The position numbers and the translations under genes are program-made. The notes under the pieces were generated by a model, which saw nothing but the letters and a program-made list of their open reading frames with translations, was not told where the DNA came from and did not search any database. Source: a virus. Taken from it: a stretch of 30,969 bases of DNA. The DNA lies in IMG/VR virus record IMGVR_UViG_3300030098_002814, positions 1-30,969 of that record; one strand, 5' to 3'. Below, piece by piece: positions 9,394 to 19,600 of the stretch (positions are counted from its first letter, which is position 1; each line of letters starts with the position of its first letter).

Positions 9394-10583
9394 TGCCTAT
9401 TTTCAGTAAAAAACTAAAAAGAAAATTCAGAACTTTAAAAGCTGGTGTAAAGAAAAAAGGAATAAAAGGAACAGATGTGTTGTATGGTGGGGCTGCTATA
9501 AGGATTGCAGAAAAAACTATAGAACAAAGACATATAGACTCTACTGTTGAAGGTATTGAAGAAATTAGAAACTCAATGATAGCTCCTGAAGCTATAGGAA
9601 CTAGTGATTCTGATGGCCATGAAGGTGATATAAAAGTTAGCAAAATAGCTAAAAATAAGTATGCTTTTTTAATAAAGGGTGAAGATGGTTGGCATAGAGA
9701 TACAAATGCTTCATTTAGCCATATAAATTCACTTCCTGACCCTGATGGTCAGTTACAAATTATGATGCAAAATGGAGGTTTAATAGACAATCAATTTAGA
9801 GGTATATCAAGAGTTGTATGGGATTTAGACAGCTCTAGTTTATCCACTACTACAGCTACTCCTAAATTAGATATAAAAGGTAATTTTGATTTAATTTCTA
9901 AAGGAAATATGGAGATAAAATCAGGAAGCGCAGCTTCACCTAAGAATATTAAAATAGACCCTTATGGTAGTACTGAAATAGCATCTACATTAAAAGTATC
10001 TTCAATAGCTTCTATGAGTTCCACTCCAAGTAGATTTGTTGTAACAAATACTTCAGGAGATATACAATACACAGATAAAGAAGGTATTCTAACTGCTTTA
10101 GGTGTTAATGCTTCTGATACTTTATGGGTAGAATACCCTTTTATAGTAACAAATGGGGTAACAGCTAGACCATATTACAGAGATGTAGATGATTTGTATG
10201 GAGACTTTAGAAAATGGGATGATTACGATGCAAGTCCTACTTCTATAAGTAGAGGGGATGTTGCAGGACATTATGTAGTTCCTGAAAATTGCACATTAAA
10301 GCACATGAGAGCAGTAGTAACAAATACTACATCAGGTGGTGATATTATTATAGCAATATATCATGGTACTCCAACTCTTGATAGCAGCGGAGCAACAACT
10401 TTAGCATTAGCAGGTTCTGAGGAAACAGTAACTATAAATACAAGTTCTTATAATTATGCTAAAGCAGTAGACTATGACGTAGACTTAGATGCAGGTGATA
10501 TAATTGTACCAATGGTAGAACACAATGAAGTTGCAAATCAAACGTTTAGAGGAAATTTAACTTTAAAGTTTATAACCAGGTAA
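9393..10583 (+). CDS. Tail fibre / host-recognition-like protein
   Basis: 396 residues. A very basic N-terminus (residues 1-30, KKLKRKFRTLKAGVKKK) is followed by a helical segment (EKTIEQRHIDSTVEGIEEIRN). Then comes a repetitive beta region typical of fibre shafts (LDIKGNFDLISKGNMEIKSG, STEIASTLKVSS) with GDIQYTD, a phrase common in fibres with a trimeric shaft. The last ~120 residues look like a beta-sandwich head (HYVVPENCTLKHMRAVVTNT, GDIIIAIYHG, VDLDAGDIIVPMVEH). This layout of particle-binding N-terminus, shaft and C-terminal head domain fits a receptor-binding fibre. It is translationally coupled to the giant tail protein by TAATG. The C-terminal head would be the host-specificity part. 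Confidence 0.65.
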   Translation: MPIFSKKLKRKFRTLKAGVKKKGIKGTDVLYGGAAIRIAEKTIEQRHIDSTVEGIEEIRNSMIAPEAIGTSDSDGHEGDIKVSKIAKNKYAFLIKGEDGWHRDTNASFSHINSLPDPDGQLQIMMQNGGLIDNQFRGISRVVWDLDSSSLSTTTATPKLDIKGNFDLISKGNMEIKSGSAASPKNIKIDPYGSTEIASTLKVSSIASMSSTPSRFVVTNTSGDIQYTDKEGILTALGVNASDTLWVEYPFIVTNGVTARPYYRDVDDLYGDFRKWDDYDASPTSISRGDVAGHYVVPENCTLKHMRAVVTNTTSGGDIIIAIYHGTPTLDSSGATTLALAGSEETVTINTSSYNYAKAVDYDVDLDAGDIIVPMVEHNEVANQTFRGNLTLKFITR

Positions 10584-10590
10584 AAAAAGG

Positions 10591-10619
10591 TTGGAAAATA
10601 ATTAAATATTTATTATATT
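10591..10619 (+). promoter_or_regulatory. Possible sigma70-type promoter
   Basis: TTGGAA (10591-10596), a 17-base spacer and TATATT (10614-10619) lie in the only sizeable + strand intergenic gap (68 bases), 33 bases ahead of the ejection-protein cluster ATG. In DNA this AT-rich such matches occur by chance, so confidence is modest; position is the main support. Confidence 0.35.
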
Positions 10620-10651
10620 AAAATGATGAATTATATTCAAAAAGGAGTCAA

Positions 10652-11572
10652 ATGAATATACCTAATCCTAATATGGGAAGGTTTGGAGATACTTTTGTAA
10701 GGCCTGTTGATGGAGAAATGTCTCATGTTAACGCTACAGAAGCTCAAATGATTGATAATTTAGGCCCTCTTGGTCAATTTATGACTAAACAAATGGGAGC
10801 TGGTACTAGAAATCCACAAACAGGAGCAAAAGAATATTTTCCTTGGATGCTAGCTGCACAAGCAGTTGGTACTGGGTTAAAAGCTTATGGCGCTTATAAG
10901 AATGCTCAAAATATAAAAAACCAGGATACAATGGGTAATTATAAAGACTCTATAGCCCATACACAAAAATTACAAGGTATAGCTGATGGTTTAATGGACC
11001 CAGGTTCTACTATTAATATGAGACAATCTCAAGATATAAAAGAAAAAGGTATGGACCAGTTAGCAATGTCTAATATGTTAAATAATAGAAATGCAGCTCA
11101 AGGTGGAGCAAGTAATTATAGCGGTATTTTAAATCAGCAAAATCAAGCTAATTTAGATAGACAACAGCAAATGAATTTAAATGCTATTCAAAATCAGCAA
11201 AATCAAAACTATAATAGAGGACTTCAAATGCAAGGTAATTTAACTAGTAATTACCAAAATATGGATAGTATTAGGCATCAAGACCAAATAAACAAAATGT
11301 CTGCTGATAATGCTATGAGAGGCGCTGTAACTGGTGGATTGGGTACAGCATTAGGAGCTTTAGGAATGGCAGGTTCACAATCATTTATGCCAGGAGATGT
11401 AACAACTGATACATTTTCAAATGTACAGAATCAAATGGCTGCAGATGGAAATCAATTTGCTAATTTAATGATTGGAGACCCTAATGCTCAAGTTATAAAT
11501 CAAGCTATGCCTGGACAAGATAGTGGTTTTTGGAGTAATTTATGGAACAATGTATCAGGATTATGGGGGTAG
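10652..11572 (+). CDS. Internal virion / ejection-type protein
   Basis: 306 residues. AAAGGAG at 10641-10647, 5 bases before the ATG, gives a confident start. Residues 66-90 are an Ala/Gly/Tyr helical segment (MLAAQAVGTGLKAYGAYKNA), 140-215 are strongly Gln/Asn-rich helix with repeated NQQNQ, and 223-241 form a Gly/Ala hydrophobic stretch (GAVTGGLGTALGALGMAG). This composition matches small internal core proteins of short-tailed phages (the T7 gp14 kind) that are ejected and insert into the membrane. No direct family match is claimed. It is the first of four closely packed genes ending in the polymerase-like giant protein, which suggests a shared ejection apparatus. Confidence 0.6.
   Translation: MNIPNPNMGRFGDTFVRPVDGEMSHVNATEAQMIDNLGPLGQFMTKQMGAGTRNPQTGAKEYFPWMLAAQAVGTGLKAYGAYKNAQNIKNQDTMGNYKDSIAHTQKLQGIADGLMDPGSTINMRQSQDIKEKGMDQLAMSNMLNNRNAAQGGASNYSGILNQQNQANLDRQQQMNLNAIQNQQNQNYNRGLQMQGNLTSNYQNMDSIRHQDQINKMSADNAMRGAVTGGLGTALGALGMAGSQSFMPGDVTTDTFSNVQNQMAADGNQFANLMIGDPNAQVINQAMPGQDSGFWSNLWNNVSGLWG
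11131..11206 (+). repeat. 16-bp direct repeat, 60 bp apart, inside coding region
   Basis: AAATCAGCAAAATCAA occurs exactly at 11131-11146 and 11191-11206. It encodes two NQQNQ units spaced 20 residues apart in the Gln/Asn-rich helix of the internal protein. It looks like a small intragenic duplication rather than a regulatory site. Confidence 0.75.
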
Positions 11573-11575
11573 ATA

Positions 11576-12367
11576 ATGGCTCAAAATATAGACTATAATC
11601 CTTTATATGCTTCAATAGCTGCCTCATCTCAAAATGCAGGTAATGCTGCTTTTGACGCTGGATATTTAATTCCAGAAATAATTAGAGAAAGTAAGAATAT
11701 TTTAGGTAAAGCAAAAGATTCTATTGGCAATTATGCTAAAGATAAAAAAAGTAAAAAGAAAGAGAGTACACAAATGGCACAAGGTGATTGGTTCCCTGGT
11801 AAACATTTGGCTGGCGCTTTAGGTGGTTTAGGCGGAAAAGCTATGAATTTAGGCCAGTCTATAAAAGACAGAGGAAACCCTTTTACAAATCAAACAGGCT
11901 TATTTCAAGGCGGACAACAAGGAAGACCTATGGGTCGATTTAGAGATGCTATGGAAGGCGCCTATCAGGCTCAAAGGCCTGGTCAACCTGGTTTTGATAG
12001 CATGAGTTTTTCAGACGCATTTAGAGCTGCAAGAGACCAAGGTTTAGGAGAATTTAATTGGCAAGGAAAACCTTACCATACACAAACTAAAGAAGAAATG
12101 GGTGGACCAGGTGGACAACTTGGACCAGCTGGAGCAGGTGGAACAAAAGCACTTCCACAACGTTCACCATTTGCATATAATCCAATGATGCCAATGATGG
12201 GCCCAATAGGTGGATTATTAGGACCACTTGTAGGAGCTGCTGATGATTATATGAGTCAACCTCCTGAAGAGCCTAATAGAAGCGCATGGCACTATGGAGA
12301 TGATAGCAAATCAGGATGGCAGAATTTTAAAGATAATTGGTGGCAAGCATGGGGCTACGATAGCTAA
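11576..12367 (+). CDS. Gly-rich internal virion-type protein
   Basis: 263 residues starting 3 bases after the preceding stop. It has Gly-rich flexible segments (GALGGLGGKAMNLGQ, MGGPGGQLGPAGAGG), a Met/Pro/Gly stretch near residues 200-225 and an acidic, Trp-containing C-terminus. No enzyme motif or family is recognised. Position between two other internal-type proteins and before the giant polymerase-like gene supports a role in the ejected internal assembly. An oddity is a block at about 12106-12225 in which all eight Pro codons are CCA, whereas flanking parts of the gene use almost only CCT. Confidence 0.55.
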   Translation: MAQNIDYNPLYASIAASSQNAGNAAFDAGYLIPEIIRESKNILGKAKDSIGNYAKDKKSKKKESTQMAQGDWFPGKHLAGALGGLGGKAMNLGQSIKDRGNPFTNQTGLFQGGQQGRPMGRFRDAMEGAYQAQRPGQPGFDSMSFSDAFRAARDQGLGEFNWQGKPYHTQTKEEMGGPGGQLGPAGAGGTKALPQRSPFAYNPMMPMMGPIGGLLGPLVGAADDYMSQPPEEPNRSAWHYGDDSKSGWQNFKDNWWQAWGYDS

Positions 12368-12369
12368 TA

Positions 12370-13656
12370 ATGGCATTTGAACAAGGACAACAAAAGTGGG
12401 ATAAGTTTTTTGCTGAAAGAAATGCAAACTATAATAACCTTTATTGGCAAGAAAAAATAGATGATGTTAAAGGTAATATAGGAAGTTTCGATTTAGAAAA
12501 TAAAACTATAACAGGACCTCAGAATAAGCTTTTAGATGCATCTACGATGTGGAACCAATATCTAAAAGCTGCTCAATCAAGAGGAGTTAAACCTGATTAT
12601 ACCACTTGGAAACAAAACTATAACCTACTTGTTAAACAAGATAATCAACAGTTCTTAAATACTCTAGATTCAGCAATGGCTTCAGGAATGAAAATAAAAG
12701 ACATTCAAAAAGCTATAGTAAATGATGTTAGCATGAAAGATAGGTTAATGAATGTTATAACTCAAGCTGAAGATTTAGAATCAAAACAAAGGGCTGCTGC
12801 TTATTTAAAAAAGCCAAAGAAAACAATATTTGAAAAAATGTTAGATAATCCTTTAACTACTGCTGCTGGAGGTTATGGTGCATACAAAGCGGCACAAAAG
12901 TTTATGCCTAATTATACACCGTGGGATGGTGGAAAAGGTGGAAAAGGTAAGTTTGGATTTGGAGGGGCTTTAGGAGTTGCTGCTTCAGGAGAAGTGATAC
13001 AAAATGCTTTAGAGGCTATGGGATTAGATGTACAAGACGCGGATAAATTAGCTGCTTTAGGTCAAGGTGGTTTAGCTGCTGGTTTAGGGGGCGCACAAGG
13101 AGCTAAAGATTTAGCAACTTATATATTTGGTGGTAAAAAAGGTAGAAAAAAAATTAAAGGTCGGTATACTGGAACTGGTAAGTCTGGAACTAAAACAGTT
13201 ACTGTTGAAGAAGATATTTTAGGTCCAAAGCAAGGCGGTAAAGGTAAAGTAAAGTCTTCAGTTAAAACAGCAACTAAACCTACTGTATTAGCATTAAAGA
13301 ATGGTCAAAAACTTTTACCTGGAAGGACTGTTCCTAGCAACTTATTACCTCTTTCAGTAAAAAATAAGAATATGCCTGTTGTATATAAAGGAACTACTGC
13401 TTTAGGTAAACCTTTGTATCAATATGATATGGGTAGAGGTAGAACTCAAGTTATTGACTCTGGAACTAGTAAATTGATTAGTGGTGATGTAATTGATGCA
13501 GAGTTTAGAGAAGTAACAGGCACAAAACCAGTGAAGAAAAAAGTTAAAACGAAAGGAAAACCATTTTTTAAATCAAGAATGGCTGCTAGCAGAGCTATGA
13601 TGTTAGCTAATATGTTAGCTGCAGGTGTAGATTTTATAAACCCAGATGAAGAGTAA
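12370..13656 (+). CDS. Internal virion / ejection-type protein
   Basis: 428 residues. The N-terminal ~150 residues are helical and charged. Residues 161-180 (PLTTAAGGYGAYKAAQKFMP), 195-218 and 227-254 (LAALGQGGLAAGLGGAQGAK) are Ala/Gly-rich hydrophobic stretches, each followed by Lys/Gly linkers (GGKGGKGK, GGKKGRKKIKG). The C-terminal ~150 residues are basic and may contain a small beta domain (QYDMGRGRTQVIDSG). Alternating amphipathic or hydrophobic and basic segments are usual for proteins that leave the capsid with DNA. The stop TAA overlaps the ATG of the giant next gene (TAATG), which makes coupled synthesis likely. No known family is recognised. Confidence 0.55.
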   Translation: MAFEQGQQKWDKFFAERNANYNNLYWQEKIDDVKGNIGSFDLENKTITGPQNKLLDASTMWNQYLKAAQSRGVKPDYTTWKQNYNLLVKQDNQQFLNTLDSAMASGMKIKDIQKAIVNDVSMKDRLMNVITQAEDLESKQRAAAYLKKPKKTIFEKMLDNPLTTAAGGYGAYKAAQKFMPNYTPWDGGKGGKGKFGFGGALGVAASGEVIQNALEAMGLDVQDADKLAALGQGGLAAGLGGAQGAKDLATYIFGGKKGRKKIKGRYTGTGKSGTKTVTVEEDILGPKQGGKGKVKSSVKTATKPTVLALKNGQKLLPGRTVPSNLLPLSVKNKNMPVVYKGTTALGKPLYQYDMGRGRTQVIDSGTSKLISGDVIDAEFREVTGTKPVKKKVKTKGKPFFKSRMAASRAMMLANMLAAGVDFINPDEE

Positions 13657-16600
13657 TGAGCGTAAATCCATTTTCAGCACTACAGGAGCAACAGTATCCT
13701 AATTTAGTAGAGCAACCTCAAGGCGATAGAGCTGCTACTGGTGAAGACTTTAAGCCTAAATATTCCAAAGAAATATTCCAAAGTATGGTTGATTCGTACA
13801 AGCAGAATCCTGCTATGTTTAACGAAGAAGCTAAAGACCAATTAAGAAAACATTCAATACACTATAATATGCCTTTCTATGAGGGTGATTTCAGTCTAGT
13901 TGATGCCTTTAAACAGCTAGGAGGGGGCCTTGTAGAGGGTTTTACTACATTAGGCTTTGTTGACCCTCCCGATAACGAATATGAAGCTATAATAAGGAAT
14001 ATAGGGCATTTAATAGGATTTGCTCCAGGCATATTAAATAAACCATTAAAATTGTTAGGTGCTCATAATACAGCTGTAGGAGCATTAGCTAGAACAAGGT
14101 CGATACCTATGGTAGGTGCAGACTGGCTAACTAAGAAAGCAAAGAAAATTGTTAGCCCTACTTTACAGAGCGCTATTTCTAAAAGAGCTGAAGCATCAAA
14201 ATTAGCAACTGGATTTTTAATGAAACCTTCTGCAAGAGGTGTAGCAGCTCAAGTAGCTGAAGGTGCATTTCATTTAGGAGCTGCTAGTGCAATAAGTTCT
14301 TGGCAACAGGGTATAGATGGTATGTTAGAGTCTGCTCTTGGTGGTGCAATATTTGGTGGAGGATTTGCTGGTATAGGTAATTTATTTCCAGGTAAAAATG
14401 CTTGGCCTATAAAAGCATTTGCTGGTTCATTATTTCAAGGATTGCCTGCTACAATGAGAGGAGCTACTACTCCTGAGCAAGTTTATGAATATTTAATGGG
14501 TGCTTATTTTGGTGGAGAATCAAAACCTTGGTATGCTTTAAGAGGCGAAAAATGGCTTGGTAAAAAGTACCAAGAAATGTATGGAGGAAAGGGTAAAGAG
14601 GCTAATGTAGAGTTGGCTGCAACTCATAATCCAGAAAAAGGTAAAGGATGGGACAAACTAGACCCTTTAGTTCAAAAATATGTAAAAGAAAGAATAAGCG
14701 ATGATTCCATAAATTCAAGAGGAGAATATAATAGTCCTCATTATGAACGTTGGAATAGAGATGAAAATGCTACAAATTTATTTATAAAGACCATGGGTAT
14801 TAAATTAGATGAATTTGGTGAACCTACAAAAGAAAGCTACAAAGAGTTCTTGAAGATGGAAAATCCTAAGGCATTTCAAGAGAACCAAGCAATGTCTAGG
14901 CAAACTGAAAGAGATTATATTGAATTAGCCGATAAAAAGTTTGACATAAGAAAAAGAATGCAAAAACTTCAAGAGGAAGCTGCTGTAGCAGAAGAGCCTT
15001 TAAAACAAGAACTTAAAGATAAATATAACAATTTAGCAAAAGAGTTATCTGAACTTCAAGATGTAGAAGTAAAGATGGCTGAAGCTGGACCTAGAGAATA
15101 CTTCGATAGAATGGAAAATAAAATGATAGAAGTAGAAGATAGGTCTAATGATGGTAATGACATTGGAATGTTTAGTGGAAGAACTCTTGAAAGAACATCT
15201 GAACAAATAGTAAAAGATAATAATATTATAAAAAATGTTTGGGATAAGCCAGAATACAGTATAAATAGAAAAAGAAATGAAATGCTTAATTTAGCTGGTG
15301 TTGTTCAAGATGTATTAAATTCTCCTAAAAATACTATTAAAATGACTGTGCCTGATACTGATGTTGTAGCTAAAGAAATAGAACAAGCCTTATTTAAGTC
15401 TCACAAAGTAAATGTAACATTAGATGAGCCTACTAAGCTCAAAATAAGACAAGATATGGTTATTAGAAACTTTGGTAAACCAGTTGATTACTTACGAGTA
15501 AATATGACAGAAAAAGGGCCTATAGTTAAGATACCAAAGACACAAGATGGTGATTTATATACTTTAGCAGGAAATAGAAAAGAAGTTTATGAACCTATAA
15601 AAGCTATAGAAGATGCTTATAGAAAGCATGGTGGAAAAGAACAGTCTCATATAATAATGGACACTATAACTATGAATTTAGAAAATGGTAAATTCAGAGA
15701 TATGAGTTTAAGTGATATAAGAGGAAATCATAAATATAAAGAAGATTATCCTAAAATTATAAGAAAAGTTATGAGAGATATGATTAAAAAAGATTATTAC
15801 CCTTTTGGAGGAAGAGGAGATGGAGATTTAATTATATTTGTAAAAAAACACCCTAATTTAAAAAGGGATAGAAAAAAAGTAAATGATTATATCTACAAAA
15901 ATTTTAGCGAAGAAGACCAAGTTATTTTCAGAGAAGCTTTAAAAAGAGGTAAAGACTGGAGAACTACATCAGAAGCAAGGGAAGAGTATATAAGTAATAT
16001 ACTTTATGATTTAGATATGAATGGGTTTGAGCCTTATGGAAAAACAGGTAAAGATTGGAATACTGCAATAAATAATTTGATGAATAAAAACCCTGATTTT
16101 CATACTATGAAAAACGCTACTGCTTGGAATAAAAGAAATCAAATATGGTTTACTCCTGCATGGGAAGCAAGTCCTGAATATGTAAAAGAACACTTTTATA
16201 AATTAAGTAAAAAAGATAGGGCTACATTAGCTGCTTCTTCTAGCAGAGAATACATGCAAGCTATAGATAAAGGTGAAGTAAACTTTATTATATTTAGACC
16301 TGATACTATTAAAGATAAAGTAAAACCAAATAGTAAGAATGTTGAGTATGAGGAGCATACAGATGGGCCTATTATAGTAGAAGACACTTATTTAGATGCA
16401 TTAGTAAGAGACTCTGGAATGCATCCATTATCTGGTGAAAGTAAATCATTTATAGTTAGCCCTAATAAAGAGCTAGGAGCTATGTTAGGTAAATATCAAA
16501 TGGAAAATGCTGGGCCTGAGCAGTCTGCTATGATGCGTAAAAAAGGTATCCATATGATGATGGCAGATAGTGCTGTAAAACAACAAGGGGAAAGAAAAGT

Positions 16601-19600
16601 AGGTGATTACAATATAAATTGGAAAACTGGAGAGTTAGAAATAAATGCTCCTATATATCAAATGCCTATAAAAGACGTTAAGTATAATTTCAATGTAAAA
16701 AATGACCCTCATATGTACAATGTAAAAAAAGGTATACCAAAACAGATGTTAACAGCTATGTCGCAAAATGCCAAAGAAGCTTTTAGTCCAGAGTTAATTG
16801 CTGACTTTTATAATGAAACTGTATTTAAACATTACCAAGGTAAAGAATCAATAAATAAACTTGTTGATGCATATCTTGAAGCTCCTGAAGGTCCTCAAGC
16901 AAGAAATACTGTAAAAACATTAAGAAATAACCTTGAAAATATAGGTATAGAAAAATTATTAAAAGCTATAAATGAAGCTCCAACAGAGTTTGCGGATGTC
17001 GCTTATTTAGAGTTAATGAAGATAAACAGAAAAAGAATACAAGAATTTGTTGCTGATGGTGAATTAACTCATAAAGAAGCAGAAATAATGGAAAATGAAT
17101 TGCTTGAATTTAACTCTGCTATGGATAGAATTTTAGAAGCAGGAAGACAATGGTCTGCAAAAGAAAAATCAGAGGGTAGAGACGGTAGTATTATGCCTGT
17201 GTTGATGCATAAGTATGTTAGACCTTATAGATTTAAAGTAATAAAAAGTCATGTATTTAACGCAATAAGCAGACCTACAATAGAAAATAGCTTACTAGCT
17301 AGAATGAGAAGTTATGATAAAGAGCTTCAAAAAAGGTTTCCTGAATTAAATGAAAATGATAAGTTGTTTTATTTAGATAACAACTATAGAGAAACTCCTT
17401 TAAATACCTGGATACCTAATTACGAAAAAACTACTTTAGGTAAACTATGGGATGCTTACAATGGAAAAGGAAAAAACAAACTTCCTGAAGAATATAGAGA
17501 AGGTGCAAAAGAAATTTTTAGAGCAGCTACTACTCGTGTACCGCTTGATTCAGTTAGTGGTGTTCAAGTTCTTGAATTTGGTGGTTTTACAGGAAGAAAA
17601 GGATTTAAAATCCTAATGCACTCAAGACCTATGAGAGCTGAAGGTGGAGCTGACCTTGATGGTGATGAAGCTTTTGTATTTTTTGGAGGTCAACAAGGTG
17701 GTAAAGGTGGAGGATTTAAGAAGTCTTGGAAAGATGCATTTGATGCAAATAGGAATGAATTTTTAAAAAATAGACATGGTTTAGACCCAGCAAGAGTTAA
17801 AGGGCCAAGAGATATTGGTGGAGACTATTTTTATAATAATAAACATAAGGGTGCTGAGGAATATTTAACAATACAAGACTCTGTTAAAGATACAGGAATA
17901 AATCCTAAACATAGAGATAGTAATATATGGAAATATGACAGCGCTTGGAGACAAGAACTTTCAGAAAGAGCTGTAGATGGCCGTAATCTTCTTGGTAGCG
18001 CATCTAATATGGTTCAATTATTTAGAGCTGCTCATAGTTCAACTATGGCTATGAAAGATGGTAAAATAACTTTTAGAGAACAAGTTTTAAATCAAAAAAC
18101 AAATAAACCTGAATGGATTGAAGTTACTATAAAAGCTAGAACAAAAGAAAATGAACTTCAATTTGCTAGAGAATTAGCTTCTTCAATGATAGCTTTTACA
18201 TCTGACCCTTTAGATGTAGCTGGTTTAACAGGGGCTTCTGACTATTTTAATAAATTACATAAAGCTTATTTTGAGGTAGAAATTAATAAAAGAGATAGAA
18301 ATAAATGGGATAAGTTAGAAGACTTTCAACGAGCTAAAATACTTAAAAGTGATAAAGGTATATATGGACAATTAAGTGAAATGCATTCAGCTATTTTTTC
18401 TAAAGACTATAGAAACAGTAGAGATTGGAGTGTTTCAGATATAAAAAGTAAAACTAATTATGTTAATGACTATAAAACATTTGCTAATGAAGCTTTAAAC
18501 AATACTTTTATACCTAAGTTAGCAAAACTTGCTAATAAAGTAAACCTTCAAGATTCTCCTTATCAGCATATTAATATGGAAAACTTAAAACAAGCTTATG
18601 CAGAACATGAAAGAATGATAGAAGCTTTTCCTGAAATAACAAAAGCTATGGATAGAGATGTATCTACAGTTAAATTTAACAAAATAATACAAGCTGGAGA
18701 GTTATTAACTCAACCAGGTAGGCTTGAACAAGCTTCAGAAAGTTATAAAGGTTTTAGTGATATTGTATCTAAAAGTGGTAGTGCTCATAGAAGTGTTTTA
18801 AAGAAAGGTATTAGAGAAAATTATAAAAACTCTAAAAATAAAATTGTAGAATCAAAAAGAAAACATAAAAGAAGAATGATATTAGATGATATACTAAGAC
18901 TTGCTGAAGATGCTTTAACTAACGATATATCTGATATGGTTACATTTAGGCAGTTAACTAGATATGCTAATTTTTCTGAAGTTAATCCTATTTTATTTGC
19001 AAAAATGTTAAAAGAAGCTGATTCAATTAAAGCTGAAAGTTGGTTAAAGTTAAACGATGAAAACTTTAGGTTTAGAGAAAAAGAAGGTAATTTTGAAGAA
19101 TTTATGACTACTGATGTTAAAGGTAGGCAATTTACTACAAAGCAAGAACTTATTAATTCTTTAAAAGCTCAGATAGAAAGAAAAATGAGACTTGAATCAA
19201 AAGTAAAACCTAGTATGGCACAAACTCAAGCTGAAAGTGATGCAAGAATATTAGATTTTAAAAAGACTTTACCTAATAATAGAGCTAAAAAACTATTTGA
19301 CATGATGTTATTAGGTTCTTATAGAAAAGGTAATAAACAAAAAATAGATAAAATGCTTGATGAAATGACAGCTAAAGCTTCAGGTGATAAAGCTATGTTA
19401 GAAGCTATCGCAACTCTTAGAAAAGCTGGATTTGAAACAAGTGTTAGTAAATTAGGCTTTTCATCTAAAGCTGTAGATACTGATAGTGTTATAGAGTTTG
19501 TTGGTGATTTTTCTTCTGTGATGTCTAAAGCATATAAACCTTTAACTAAAAAAGAAACAAATGAATTTAAAACAGAGTTTGATAAAGACCCTCTTCTTGA

